A stretch of 64,000 nt of DNA from Leptobrachium leishanense (lineage: Eukaryota > Chordata > Amphibia > Anura > Megophryidae). This document shows positions 22,701 to 33,518 of this stretch, piece after piece. Each line of letters starts with the position of its first letter. Position 1 is the stretch's first letter. The translations under genes were made by a program, and so were the position numbers. The stretch spans positions 21,325,615 through 21,389,614 of the forward strand of contig CM019075.1 of assembly GCA_009667805.1 (NCBI GenBank), read 5' to 3'. The notes below the pieces were generated by a model. The model did no database searches. It saw only the letters and a list, made by a program, of their open reading frames with translations, and had not been told where the DNA came from.

Positions 22701-23720
22701 AAATATTTTTTTAACTAAACATACAAGAGAAAAACAAAGCACATGTAAGACATCAGCAACATCAAATACACACAATAAGGACATTTTTTTTGGTGGTAGT
22801 GGCCCTTTAAGTGGTTGTTTACTAAACAACAATGTTGGTCTCTGTTGCACACAACAGTAAAAATCACTTTTGTTGCAACTGTGGTAAACTTCAGCTATCC
22901 AGAGAAGGATAATTCAACAACAGCAGGCGAAGTTGATTCGAAGAACTCTTCACAACTATACCCCCCATTATTCTTCATTAACATGCTTAAACCTAATCTA
23001 TTCTTCAGAGTTCTGCTGTTTGCAATCCGGTGACCACAATTTGGCAGTTTTAAAGTGCGATACCCATTGAACAATGATAGGAACGACATTGAAAACCACA
23101 CTAGAATAAGTGATAGACAAAGTCAACTAAAATATTGTAAGCTACAGTTAAATCTACACTAAATGTCAGCACAAACTATGGTGGAATGACTGGTGGAAAA
23201 CTCATGGAAGACTATGACGAGACCGTGGTGTAAAAAATAGTGAAAAGTATGGCAAACTATTCTGGAAGTTCTTCAAATAGAGATATCACAATAGTTTCAC
23301 CATACTTGATCCACCTCAAGTCTACGATTTTCCTCGAAGGAAAACAATTGTTCTTCAAATGAAAGCACAGTGGTTTGTGAGTGACCCCTTTTAAGCTTTG
23401 CATGTCTTTCCTCACCCAAGAGCTCCATTTCAGAATTCATATTTCTTTGTCTACTGATCATTTCTTCTGTATGATTTTACTAGTTTGTTCTCCGGATATT
23501 TATGAGGTCAGAGTATACTGGAAGTATCTCAAATCTGAGGACACCATTCCCACTTGCGTTCTGTAGGCACCATGGGTGCAGTTTATGAGTCATTATAAAT
23601 AATTACATTTCTCACGGAGTCAGAATCTACAGGGATCTACGAATTGAGGTTAAGGGATTTAGAAGGTTATCATCTAACCAAAAGAACCTGGAAAAAATGC
23701 CTAAAATATCTCACACTTTT
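22701..23720. other. Intergenic, no gene seen
   Basis: No domain or repeat family is recognised beyond short A/T tracts. The open frames are short. Confidence 0.4.
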
Positions 23721-23721
23721 T

Positions 23722-23932
23722 TTTTTTAGAAAGGATTTTACCAGGAAGGATACATTGAGATTTCTCTCATTTTCAAGTATGTCCTGGGTGGCGAGTATGT
23801 ACCGTTAGGTGTCTTGCCCAAGGACACTTACTGGAGTGGTGCTCTTGCTGGGATCGAACTCATCTCTCCACAGGCTCTCTCCACGCAGAGCAGTGATGTT
23901 ACCTCTACTCCACCCAGCCGGTACACTTAAAG
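23722..23932 (-). repeat. tRNA-derived SINE, near full length
   Basis: Reverse orientation of the SINE at 45635-45841. Read on the minus strand it has a tRNA-like head (GGCTGGGTGGAGTAGAGGTA), a diverged B box (GTTCGATCCCAGC), then GTGTCCTTGGGCAAGACACC and a 3' body ending TTCCTGGTAAAATCC. Internal A/B boxes point to RNA polymerase III ancestry. It is a retroposon, not a tRNA gene. Confidence 0.78.
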
Positions 23933-24045
23933 GATAACGTACAAGGTCTAGAAGGCTAAAAGGTTACTGAAGAGGCCAAACAGTTACCCATATTATTTGG
24001 ATTATTACCATTACTTATTATTAAAGCTATTACTCTGCCACAAAC

Positions 24046-24120
24046 AGGGCTGCCATCAGAAATCTTGGGGCCCTTACTGAACCTAAGCTTGGGGGCCCCC
24101 ACTTCCCTTAGTCGCCCATT
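24046..24120. repeat. Possible hAT left end
   Basis: CAGGGCTGCCATCAGAAATC at 24046 resembles a hAT terminus. No matching right end or target duplication was found. Confidence 0.35.
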
Positions 24121-25049
24121 TCAGTAAACTAAAAAATAAAAATTTGCCTTCTCTTCTGATAACCTTACAAGATGTGGGCTAAATCTTTGGTGGTCCAGCA
24201 AGGCAATAAAAAGTGTTCCCTGGTCAGCGAGTACTTGGTCTGCACCTCTGTCTGGTGCAAAGCATACTAACTGATCCCTCAGTGTTGAGTCTGAGTGTTA
24301 TTACTGGCCTCCGATGCTATGGCCCACTGGGAAAATTGTTGGCATCTTGGTGGGCCAATCATGCATGGCATGGAGGGAATCTCATACCTGTGGCACTTAG
24401 AAACATTGCACAGGGTTTGGCAAGGGCCAGGACCCTGGAGCCTCTGGATATGTCATGGGCTATCACCCCCTGATGGCAAACTTACACATAAAAGGTCCTT
24501 AAGAGTCCCATATCTTCTGTTGTTTACAGCTCCATACTCCGAACGCCTCAATTATTACATTGGTCGACTCCTTATTCGTAATCAATCAGTTGGACCATTC
24601 TTTTAGTATCTCCTACTTTTCCTTATTCAAGTTGTAAACTGTTATTTTAATATAACTTTGCCAAGTTCCTCAGGCACATGAATATCATTAGTCCACATGC
24701 TTCCCAACCCTACATAATAATAGGATTTTGCATAGTAATACAATGAAATATCAGATCTTGAAAAAACGTTCAGTGCAATTTGGTGGCAAGTTCGGTGCTT
24801 AATGAATCTTACGAGAGCCAAGGTGGGAGATTTACCCTCGGCCGTCGTGACTCATTTTCCTTCACTAGCTCCCGGATTCTCCCCTCAGCAAGCAGCGCTG
24901 AATCAATGTCAGTTCTTAATTTCTCCCAATAAAGCAGACTCATTGGCCATTTCAGCAGGCCTCTTTTATTTGATACAGAATCAGATAACATCCCAGTCCA
25001 CCCAGACATCCCGGCACTGCCATTCACCCTGGTCTCTATCAGGTCCTCC
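24121..25049. other. Intergenic, no gene seen
   Basis: Moderately GC-balanced sequence with short open frames and no recognisable protein family. It may be interior sequence of the element whose end lies at 24046. Confidence 0.35.
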
Positions 25050-25195
25050 TCGTAGATTTTAAGCTCTTGAGCAGGGTCCTCTCTCCTACTGTTCTATGTG
25101 TTTATCTTGTCTGTTTATAGGTTATTCTGTCTCTCCCATTGTACAGGGGTATGGAACTTGGTGGCACCTTATAAATAACTGTAACTGCAGTCATA
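25050..25195 (+). repeat. L2-type 3' tail
   Basis: Contains TTTTAAGCTCTTGAGCAGGG, CTGTCTCTCCCATTGTACAG and GGCACCTTATAAATAACTG. It closely resembles the copy at 61925-62065. Confidence 0.7.
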
Positions 25196-25869
25196 AAGAG
25201 CCAGGGTCCTTGTTTGGGGGATTTCAGGGGAGAAGAGCAAACCGTGGGTACCGTTTGATAGCTCGGCCCCCTATGGTGTCATAGTCCAAAAAGTGCCCAG
25301 ATCCACAGGCGGGGGCCAGAGATGCAGCGTGGGATAGTTATCCCAGGTGATGCTGCCTGAGCCCCTGGGGCCAAGAAAGGTTCAGAACCTTGGGTTCCCA
25401 ATGGAGCTCCCTCCTGAAAATCACAACTGCAGCTCCCATGAGGGGGACCTTAACCCCAAAACAGCACCCTGCTGGGGCAAAGAGTTTTTGGGGTGCCGGG
25501 GTTTAAAGTTTCTGCAGATGTTTCCATTAAAAAGTGAATGCCATACGGTCCTTGAATGGTTTTGTTTGCCACGTCTGACTCCTGGATAGTGATTGGCTCG
25601 GGATTCAAACCAGGCTCCTGGATGGTGATTGGCTGGAGTTTCAAAATTAGGCTTCCTCTGGTGTCAGGGAACACGAGGGACAGGCTTAAAGGCATTTGAA
25701 TTATGTTCTGATGGGAGAAAAAGTCACAAAAACACCACCTTTAACATGCAAAGATAAACAGACCATTAGCTTAAATTAGGGAATAGCGGAGGAGTGAGGT
25801 TTTACTACAGTCCGCAGTATCTGAGCACACAGTTCTGTGACATCGAATAATCTCTTTAATAATATAGAA

Positions 25870-26264
25870 TTATACTTCGGTGGGTTTCGATAATTCCATT
25901 TCTCCGTCCCTGCAGTGAATTCTCTATTCACCTCCGATTCACCGGGGTGCGCCAATTAAGAAGACGCCGAAAACCGCCAACCTGCCGAACATTGCTCAAC
26001 TGCAGAAAAAAGATCAAATGGAACTCTGCTATTCTTCTAATAGGTGTTTCAACCAATAAAAATGTATTATGAAAAAAAGTGTGCAAATAAAAGGTCCTTT
26101 AGAAAATAAAAAGGTTTATTACAGAATATAAAAAACAAAATAAACAACCTTTTAAGAAAAATTGGTAATCAAAAATTTCATAAAAAAAATACAAAAAGGT
26201 GTTCTAAAAAAAATAAAATAATGGTTTGCTGAAAATTTAAATTATGAACGGTTGAATAAAAATA
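25870..26264. repeat. AT-rich non-autonomous element, left part
   Basis: Same family as the core of 3559-4403: CpG-containing outer part, then long AT-rich words (AAATAAAAAGG). It is cut at 26264 by an L1-like insertion and resumes at about 30457. Confidence 0.6.
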
Positions 26265-26609
26265 ATAATATTGATTTGAAGAAATGGAGGCTTCCACATA
26301 TTTCGTGGATGGGGAGAATTAATGTTCTTAAAATGAACATTCTCCCTAGGTTCCTATATATTTTTCAGTCGGTTCAAATTGGGGTGCCACCAAATTTTTT
26401 TGCGAAACTGAAATCGATGCTTCTTGCCTATGTCTGGGGCAATACGCATACGTTTAAGCGATTGGTGTATGTCCCCGCCACATAAATTGTGGATATCTAT
26501 CCAGTGGTGTATTTTGGCCTAGGCCAACAAGGCCTAGGCCTAGGGTGGCACTTTGCAGGGGGCGGCGGCCCGCACAGGTGGCCCCACCCCTACAATTTTT
26601 TTTTTTTAC

Positions 26610-26690
26610 TTTTGCAAAGTATTTTACCAGGAAGGATACATTGAGATTTCACTCATTTTCAAGTATGTCCTGGGTAGGCAAGGCCTAGGC
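26610..26690 (-). repeat. SINE 3' tail
   Basis: TATTTTACCAGGAAGGATAC and TTTCAAGTATGTCCTGGGT match the 3' body of the tRNA-derived SINE, in reverse. Confidence 0.75.
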
Positions 26691-27774
26691 TTTCACTTTC
26701 CAGGGGGCAGCAAAAAACCGCACCACTAAATGGGTTACTCACAGCGCACCGAAATGACGCCAACATTTTGGTGTTCTGTAGTTCCCGGCACTTCGGGGAA
26801 TAAAATTTCCCCACCCTGCAGTGAATTCACCATTCACCGCAGGGTGCCCAAAGTGCATGGAGTCGGCCGCTGAATGCTGCCACCGCAAACCCATGGCCTG
26901 CGGTATTCAAAAGAACTACTGAACGAAAATGTCTAGAATTTACATATACGATCCTATGATTGATCATAAAAAGTTCTGTTACAGAAAAAAGAAAAACCGC
27001 TATTAAAAAAAAGGGGGGGGGAATTTTGCTGAAAAATTACTAAACGGTACTAAAAAAAAAAAAATCAATAAAGACTTTTTACTGCAGATTAGAATAATAA
27101 ATGGTTTATTAGATATTGCATAAAAACGGGAATATTTTTAACATTGAAACCTATGGGGTTCGCCTGAATAAACCTGCTGATTGAAACCACCAAACATCAG
27201 GGCATTTCTCTGCCATTTCTCTGCTGTTTGGTGTTCTCTGAAAAGATTAACCATTACTTCTCTATGGGGATTTGCACTGCCTTCAAACAGCATCGTACTT
27301 GCTGGCAGTTCGCCAAACTTGTGTGTGAGCATATCACAGAGCAGTGGTGTAGTTAGGGGAGTGGCAGGGAGTGGGCCGCCCCAGGTACCAGTGATTATTG
27401 GGGTGTCATTAGGGGGTACTAGGAGGTGCCACGGTCACTGTGTGTCAGCTTTGAGCTGTGTTCTCAAACAATGAGCAGCGGAGCAGGGCGTTTGCATACC
27501 GAATAAAATCGAATAGAATAAAAATCCCACTCTCCTCCCTCCATAGCTCCTCCCCTGCCCCGCAGCAGCTCTAGGAGAGGGGAGGGGTATGTGATTTGTG
27601 TGCAGAGAGAGAAGATGACAGTAAACGGCAGGTAAAGGGGGGGTATCAGCAGAATATGAAGCCCTGTCTGCTTACTGCTGTTTAAAGTGGACCTTTCCTT
27701 AACCAGCACTGCAGTGATCGAAATTTGTCATTGAGCTGCCTGGCTCCTGGTGAGGCTGCGTGCAGGTCACGCGG

Positions 27775-27835
27775 TCCGGCCAGTCAGGTGGTACTGAGTC
27801 TCGGTACCACCTGACTGGCTGAACCACGTGGCACA
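27775..27835. repeat. Palindrome with E-box inside hAT
   Basis: The arms GCCAGTCAGGTGGTAC and GTACCACCTGACTGGC surround TGAGTCTCG. ACCACGTGGC follows at about 27822. This parallels the palindromes in other hAT interiors here. Confidence 0.7.
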
Positions 27836-28099
27836 CACGCAGCTGCCCACCCTTTCGTTAACACGGACTCGCACTCTATTCTGGACTGAACACCCACCAG
27901 GAAGGGAATCAAAGCCACGGTGCACCCTCTGGCAGTGGCACCCCACTGCTGACAAGATGGCTCCACACACAGGCACAGCCGCGATCCTAACGTGGCCTGG
28001 AGGGACCTCCTGCTGAGTCCGTACACAGTCCCTGCTGACTCTGCACACAGCCCTACCACGGACAGAGGCCGGTAAATATAGAATAAATAATTGCTGTGT

Positions 28100-28350
28100 G
28101 CTCATAGTCACTCAGTTTGCTGGGAGTCTTATTGCAGTGGATTCTGATGCACTCATACACACCGCACATTGCATTGCTGGGAGTTTTATTGCTGTGGATT
28201 CTGTGATACACACTACATATTACTGTGAGTTTTATTGCCCTGGAACTCTGGGATACGCTCATACACAGTGCCCATTTCTGTGGGTTTTATTGCTGTGCAG
28301 CTCTGTGATACGCTCATATGCAGTGCACGTTTCTGTGGATTTTATTGTTC
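28100..28350. repeat. Minisatellite, ~55-65-bp unit
   Basis: Four to five diverged units contain GTTTTATTGCTGTGGA, TCTGTGATACGCTCATA and CACAGTGC. Reverse-orientation relatives occur at 14088-14185, 34860-34970, 58265-58350 and around 59055-59145. Confidence 0.75.
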
Positions 28351-29705
28351 AACCTATTAGAGCGGCTGTGATCCAGTATACTTGACATGTGTGGCTGTTC
28401 TTTGTAAAAATGCTTGCATTTAAACATTTCATAATTTTATTTATCTCAATAGATAGATTTGAAATGGTATACAAAATATACAAGTAGGCACTTGGTATCC
28501 ACTTTTAATATAAAGACAGGAAAAGGCGTAGCTCTAAGAGGAAAAGGTGGAGCTTAAAGAGGAAGGGTGGGGATTAACCAGGAAGAGGTGTGGCCTTGAC
28601 AGGAAGGGGTGCCTCAAATTTAAATTAGGGGTGCACGAGTTTAGTCAGGCCTAGGGCAGCACAAAACCTAAATACCCCACTGTATCTATCGAACAAAAAT
28701 CCTTAAAAGGTCCCTATTTCATCTCTACCTTGGCAAATTGCATTGATAACACAACTAGTACTCAACACACACACACTTATTACCCCAAAACTCTCTAAAT
28801 GGCGTAAATTTAGGAGGTCTTTATCTCCCTCAACACACCCTTCTCCGCTTTTACCAATCACCTTTAATCCATTGTTTACAGCAGGAATGTCACATAACTT
28901 CCTACCTACATTAGTGGAAGGCCCATATATTCCGCTTTATAAATGTGTGGCGAGCTCTAAACTTCTCCCAAAAAGCACACTATTCCCATACGTGGAAAAC
29001 TCACCTCTGATAGATTTACGCTACCATCAACTCCGACATTTTATTTCCTCATTAGGTGACCAAGATAAGATTAGAATAGATGAGTCTCCGTTTGAAACCC
29101 TCTGCATTGCTGACCCACATCTTCCTCACATGCTCTCCACTATCTATGGGACTCTTTTAGATGCATCTACCCCTTCTCTCCCCTCATATGCGTTGCAATG
29201 GAGTAGGGATTTAGGAGACTTAATCTCAGAAGATAAATGGGACTCAATATTCCAAATAGCAAATATTTAATTTGGTATTGTTTTTCCCTCTTACCTATAG
29301 AAAATCCCTGGCCATTCAGCTTTTTAATGTAGCTAAATCTCTGATTCCTAGACACTGGCGTTCCACACAGATCCCAACCCTTACGGAATGGATAACGGCA
29401 GTAGACGCTATCCGAGACATGGAAGAGATGTTCTTCTCCATGGATAATAATTATGAAAAATATTTCACTACGTGGTATTGGTGGACTGATTATATATCTA
29501 AACGAACGCATTAACAATTCTTTAGTGTTAACGGGGAACAGACCTTTATGTCACTCTTGAAATTCTGTCCAAGTTTTATTTCTGTCCCTAGCTTATTAAC
29601 CTGACCTGATAACCTTGCTACATATGAACAATTTGGAACACTTTTTCTGTATTCATACCAATATAGTTTAAAGTAGTATGAGACGCAAGCTTTGCCGATT
29701 ATATT

Positions 29706-30253
29706 GGGCCATATTACATAGTTGGTGCTAACTTAGGCTAGGGACAGATGAGCGCATTTTCTGCGGCCACCGTCAAAATGTACGTCGATGCGTGCGCACG
29801 CATTTTTTCACGGAATACGCAATTCTGGACGTATTTCATGACGATGGGGTAAAAAGAAGTCTAGGGAAATCCGGCTGTTTGAACGTTATGTTGGCCGCAC
29901 ACTAGCAGCGTCTGACGTCTCCTAATCACGCACACACGCTGCTATGCGGCCGCAGCGCACTCTGTACGTCAGTACCAGCGGTTTAACGTTCTCGAAAAAA
30001 TGCGTTCATTTTCCACTTGCGTTGCGCGGCCGGACTTTTGTGCGACCGTACGTCGTATATTGGCCGTCATTGCCTGTCATCTGCTGCTAGTGCGGCCGTG
30101 ATTATGTGCGCCAGAACGCGCGTTCGCACTGCCTCAGTCTGACCCTAGCCTTTACCAGAGCTGTTGTAAACTTCCCAGAGCCTTTATAACCTATGGAGGT
30201 TTTAAGTCTACAACAGCTCTGGTTAAGTTAGCACCAACTATGTAATATGGCCC
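29706..30253. mobile_element. MITE in L1 3' UTR, itself interrupted
   Basis: The ends GGGCCATATTACATAGTTGG and its complement at 30234-30253, plus inverted AACCAGAGCTGTTGTA-type arms, match an uninterrupted copy at 30795-30925. This copy is interrupted by the TTAA-associated element 29736-30150. Confidence 0.8.
29736..30150. mobile_element. CpG-rich TTAA-associated element, copy 1
   Basis: Inverted ends GGCTAGGGACAGA and (minus strand) GGCTAGGGTCAGAC. Flanks are TTA at left and TTTA at right, where the intact MITE copy reads TTAA. The interior is strikingly CpG-rich (TACGTCGATGCGTGCGCACG and similar). No open frame is credible. A related copy lies at 36654-37081. TTAA targeting suggests a piggyBac- or Kolobok-like non-autonomous element. 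Confidence 0.72.
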
Positions 30254-30456
30254 ATTATGTGTTATTATACCCTTTGGATATATTTTTGTAGTTATTTAGT
30301 ATGTCAATTTTTTTAATTTTCTCACGTTGAAAACATGCATCACTTTTATTATTCTCCATTGATATTGTATGGTTTTGGAATGTTATTTTAAACAGTGATG
30401 TATATGCGTGTGAAAATCAATAAAAACATTTAAAAAAAAACAAAATGATAATATTG

Positions 30457-30578
30457 TTTTACATCGACACCCATGGGATTTGCTTGTTTAAACCTGTTTA
30501 ATTGAAGCACCGAAAATCTGGGCATTTTGGGACAATTTCCCTGTCGCCGAAGAATGGCGATCTGCACCGTTTTTCGCC
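30457..30578. repeat. AT-rich element, resumed after L1
   Basis: Continuation of the element broken at 26264, with CACCCATGGGATTTGC and GCACCGAAAATCTGGGC. The segment is repeated at 31684-31770 in an uninterrupted tandem copy. Confidence 0.6.
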
Positions 30579-31530
30579 TAGACATGTGCACAGCACAAAA
30601 TTTTGTTTTGAACTAATGGATTAGACCTAAAATGCAATTTATTTAGTTGCTAAAGAAATTCGTTTTCAGTTCTTTAGTATGAAAACTAATTTATTTCATT
30701 CATCCAAAAACCAGTGGATATAATTACTATTGTAGTGGCTCCTCAGAGGGCTGAGAACGCTGCTTGTTACAATATCTCTCTCTCAGCACAATGTGGGCCA
30801 TATTACATAGTTGGTGCTAACTTAACCAGAGCTGTTGTAAACTTCCCAGAGCCATTATAGCCTATGGAGGTTTTCAGTTTACAACAGCTCTGGTTAAGTT
30901 AGCACCAACATTGTAATACTGCCCCGTGTCAGGCAAAGCTGTTACAGTAACTGACTGCTGCTCATCACAGCGCTCAGAGTTTCAGTAAAACTAGTAAATA
31001 ATATTTTTATATAAGAGGTTAGAACAATATTATTTCCTTGTTTTACTGAAACTGAGCGCTGTTACAGTCAGTTACTGTAACAGCTGAGCCTGATACATTG
31101 TACTGAGAGATAATATAACAAGCAGCCGATCTCAGCGCTCACAGCCACTGGATTTAAAGGGCTAAAAAAAAAAAAAGGCTCCTCTCTGTATAATGTTTAG
31201 AGCATCCTCCTGCATTAATTAATAACCCTCTCTGTATAATATATAGAACATCCTCCTGAATTAATTAATACCCCACTCTGTATAGAACATCCTACTGCAT
31301 TGGCATGTGGAGAGTGCAGAACTTCGGATGTTGCGCTCTTCATTGTTGGTCTCCTTCACTCATCAATGTAATATCACAAAAAGGACTGAAACTAAAATGT
31401 AGTGCATTTTATTTTAGTTTCTTTCGTTTTTTGTACTGAGCAGTTTCGTTTCTCTTGAGTCATATGAAAACTAAATTATCCCAAAATTCTGACTAAATCG
31501 TTTTAGTACTAAAACGAATGCACATGTCTA
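30579..31530. mobile_element. hAT-like element, TAGACATGTGCA ends
   Basis: The inverted ends TAGACATGTGCA are perfect. The flanks TTTTCGCC (30571-30578) and ATTTCACC (31531-31538) differ at two of eight positions. An unoccupied tandem copy downstream reads ATTTCGCC, confirming the insertion point. The interior contains the MITE 30795-30925 and an inverted repeat around 30935-31105 (TTACAGTAACTGACTG arms). No transposase is seen. Confidence 0.8.
30795..30925. mobile_element. MITE, uninterrupted copy
   Basis: About 130 bp, nearly palindromic, from GGGCCATATTACATAG to a complement of TTGGTGCTAACTTAACC near the right end. The sequence GCTAACTTAACCAGAG shows the empty site of the element inserted at 29736-30150 in the sister copy. 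Confidence 0.8.
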
Positions 31531-31538
31531 ATTTCACC

Positions 31539-31912
31539 TCAATGAATCCACTGCTCCAAATTTCATTACTCAACCTTACATTCTACATTGTTCATAATAT
31601 CAATATTAAGATAACCGTAGACTTTGATTAGTCTGAAGTTTTCTGTAGTTTTTATAACATTTTTTGCATTGTAGAAGTTTAAACCTGTTTAATTGAAGCA
31701 CTGAAAATCTGGGCATTATGGGACAATTTCCCTGTCGCCGAAGAATGGCGATCTGCACCATATTTCGCCTCAATGAATCCACTGCTCCAAATTTCATTAC
31801 TCAACCTTACATTCTACATTGTTCATAATATCAATATTAAGATAACCCTACCTTTGATTAGTCTGAAGTTTTCTGTATGTTTTTATAACATTTTTTGCAT
31901 TGTAGAAGTTTT
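31539..31912. repeat. Tandem duplication, ~232-bp period
   Basis: 31539-31679 completes a copy begun at 30493-30578. 31680-31912 is a second, uninterrupted copy. Both hold CTCAATGAATCCACTGCTCC and TGATTAGTCTGAAG. Copy 2 lacks the hAT, so the hAT arrived in one copy only. Confidence 0.75.
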
Positions 31913-32400
31913 TTGTTTTTTTTAAACCAGAATATTCTCTTCCATGGCAAATGATTAAAGTGAAGGGATGGGTAAAAGGAGTATCGACTAACGATGTCCA
32001 GAGTCATAGAACTTTGAGCAGAATTCAGTACTTGACCTCACGCGGGGACACATCGGTTCATAGAGCATTATATATACCCGATTAGGTTAATATTGAATAA
32101 TTGGTAAACAGTATTAATAGAAGACACAAGCAAGACAAAGTGATAGGCGAGCGTGAGCAAGAACTGGAGATATTTAATGGTTCTTTTATGGTTTATAAAA
32201 TTGTGGCTTGGTACGCCCCCCCCCCATTGTTTTTTTTTTATCATCTTCTGTTTGCTTTATTGTTTAAACAGTTAAATGTTCCATAGAAAATTATTTACTG
32301 TATTTTGAGTGAACTTTATCACTGTTTTAAAAGAGGATCATGATGAGGCTAATAGAATATATTTTGGGGACAACAGAACAGTGTAAGGTTTATTTACAAT
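31913..32400. other. Intergenic, no gene seen
   Basis: AT-rich sequence with a C-run near 32217-32225. No gene or recognised repeat. Confidence 0.4.
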
Positions 32401-32419
32401 GCACCGCTTTGTCTCACTA

Positions 32420-33025
32420 CAATTTGCCGCCCTTCGGCTATTCCGTTTCGCCAAAAATACGGTGAGTTCACTATTTAGTGAATGGTTACCTTAGGTTCTC
32501 AAAATTTGAGTCACTGAAGCAGTTATCGGACGTTGGAGAAAACCGCCAAATTGCGTTGATGACCGCCGAATTAGCGACAGTGAATTCCGACTAACTGCAA
32601 AAAAGAGACTCCTATTCTCCTAATGAGTATAAATTAATAAAATTTTGTAAAAATGTGTCCAAATAATAAAAAAAGACCAAAAAATAATAAAAAAGGTCTA
32701 TTACGAAATAAAAAGCCTTTAAAAAAAAAAAAGGTCTACTAAAAAAAATTAAAAAGGTTTTTTTGCAAAAAAATAAAAACAATTGGTCTTTTTTTTTTAA
32801 AAAAAATAAATATATAAAACAGATACCATGTTTTTACATTGAAAGATATGAGATTCACCTTATTAAACCTGTCAAATTAAAACATTGAAAATGAGGGTGT
32901 TTCGATTGAATTTCAGTCGCGTTTGACGTTCTGTGAATAGAAAATATGATCGTCTCCTATGGGGCAATTGCGGTGGTGGCGAATTGAACTGCATTTTGCG
33001 CTTAATGCAGTGAATTGGGTGAATT
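32420..33025. repeat. AT-rich element family copy
   Basis: A CpG-containing start, a long A/T core (AAATAATAAAAAAAGACC-like) and AAGATATGAGATTCACC place it with 3559-4403 and 43985-44640. It is interrupted by a LINE tail at about 33026-33400. Confidence 0.6.
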
Positions 33026-33400
33026 GACAGCTTTGTGAGGGAAACTCACTTCCAGAGACTCTCCGCTCTCATCCCGGACTTCACCTCTATAGAAGAGACG
33101 AGGAAACTCCACATCATACTGGGAGAAGAGGAGCCGGCGGTGAAAATATCTGACCAATACGTCACAGAATGTCACAGACTGAGAGGAACATGATCCCGGA
33201 CTTCTAAATCCCCAACACGGACTCGTCCTCATCCCACTTCACATTATCCCTTACCCCTGATAATGTCCATGGACTTGCCCATTCCCCCCATATATGTCCC
33301 ACTACCCCTCCCCTCCACCCCATATAACCTCCCCATATGCTTTGACAATGCTAAAATGTATTTGGTCCTGCCAATAAAGCTTATTTTGATTTGATTTGAT
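33026..33400 (+). pseudogene. Non-LTR retrotransposon 3' fragment
   Basis: One frame reads THFQRLSALIPDFTSIEETR, then KLHIILGEEEPAVKISDQYV and a stop. It looks like the extreme C-terminus of a LINE reverse transcriptase polyprotein. The UTR ends CAATAAAGC and a TTTGA repeat tail (33375-33400). The clade is unresolved. Confidence 0.55.
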
Positions 33401-33518
33401 TAGAATAGACGAATTGGCTTGAAAATGCGCCGAATGATAAAATTCAACGTCCACTGCAAGTCGGGGCCAAATTGGAGGTTAGTGAATAACCTCTTCAGAA
33501 TGTATGGTTTTAAAATTA

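Larger units (their letters stand above)
26502..28682. mobile_element. hAT element inside L1, TSD TATCTATC
   Basis: Perfect 8-bp duplications TATCTATC lie at 26494-26501 and 28683-28690. The ends are CAGTGGTGTATTTTGG and, on the minus strand, CAGTGGGGTATTTAGG, each followed by CCTAGGCC-type words. The interior is composite: a SINE 3' tail (26610-26690), a piece of the AT-rich element family (26736-27330), a possible second hAT end (CAGTGGTGTAGTTAGGG at 27342), a palindrome with CACGTG (27775-27835) and a ~55-65-bp minisatellite (28100-28350). Confidence 0.85.
26274..30447 (+). mobile_element. L1-like LINE, 5'-truncated, with nested insertions
   Basis: Flanked by ATAATATTG duplications (26265-26273 and 30448-30456). 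The left part reads LKKWRLPHISWMGRINVLKMN, an L1-type ORF2 segment. After a hAT insertion (26502-28682) the frames 28743-29270 and 29272-29514 continue with the C-terminal ORF2 region (YHQLRHFISSL; SLIPRHWRSTQIPTLTEW; FTTWYWWTDYI), now in different frames. The 3' UTR ends AATAAAAACATTT plus poly-A at 30418-30440. It is a dead copy. The 5' half of ORF2 and all of ORF1 are missing. Confidence 0.82.
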
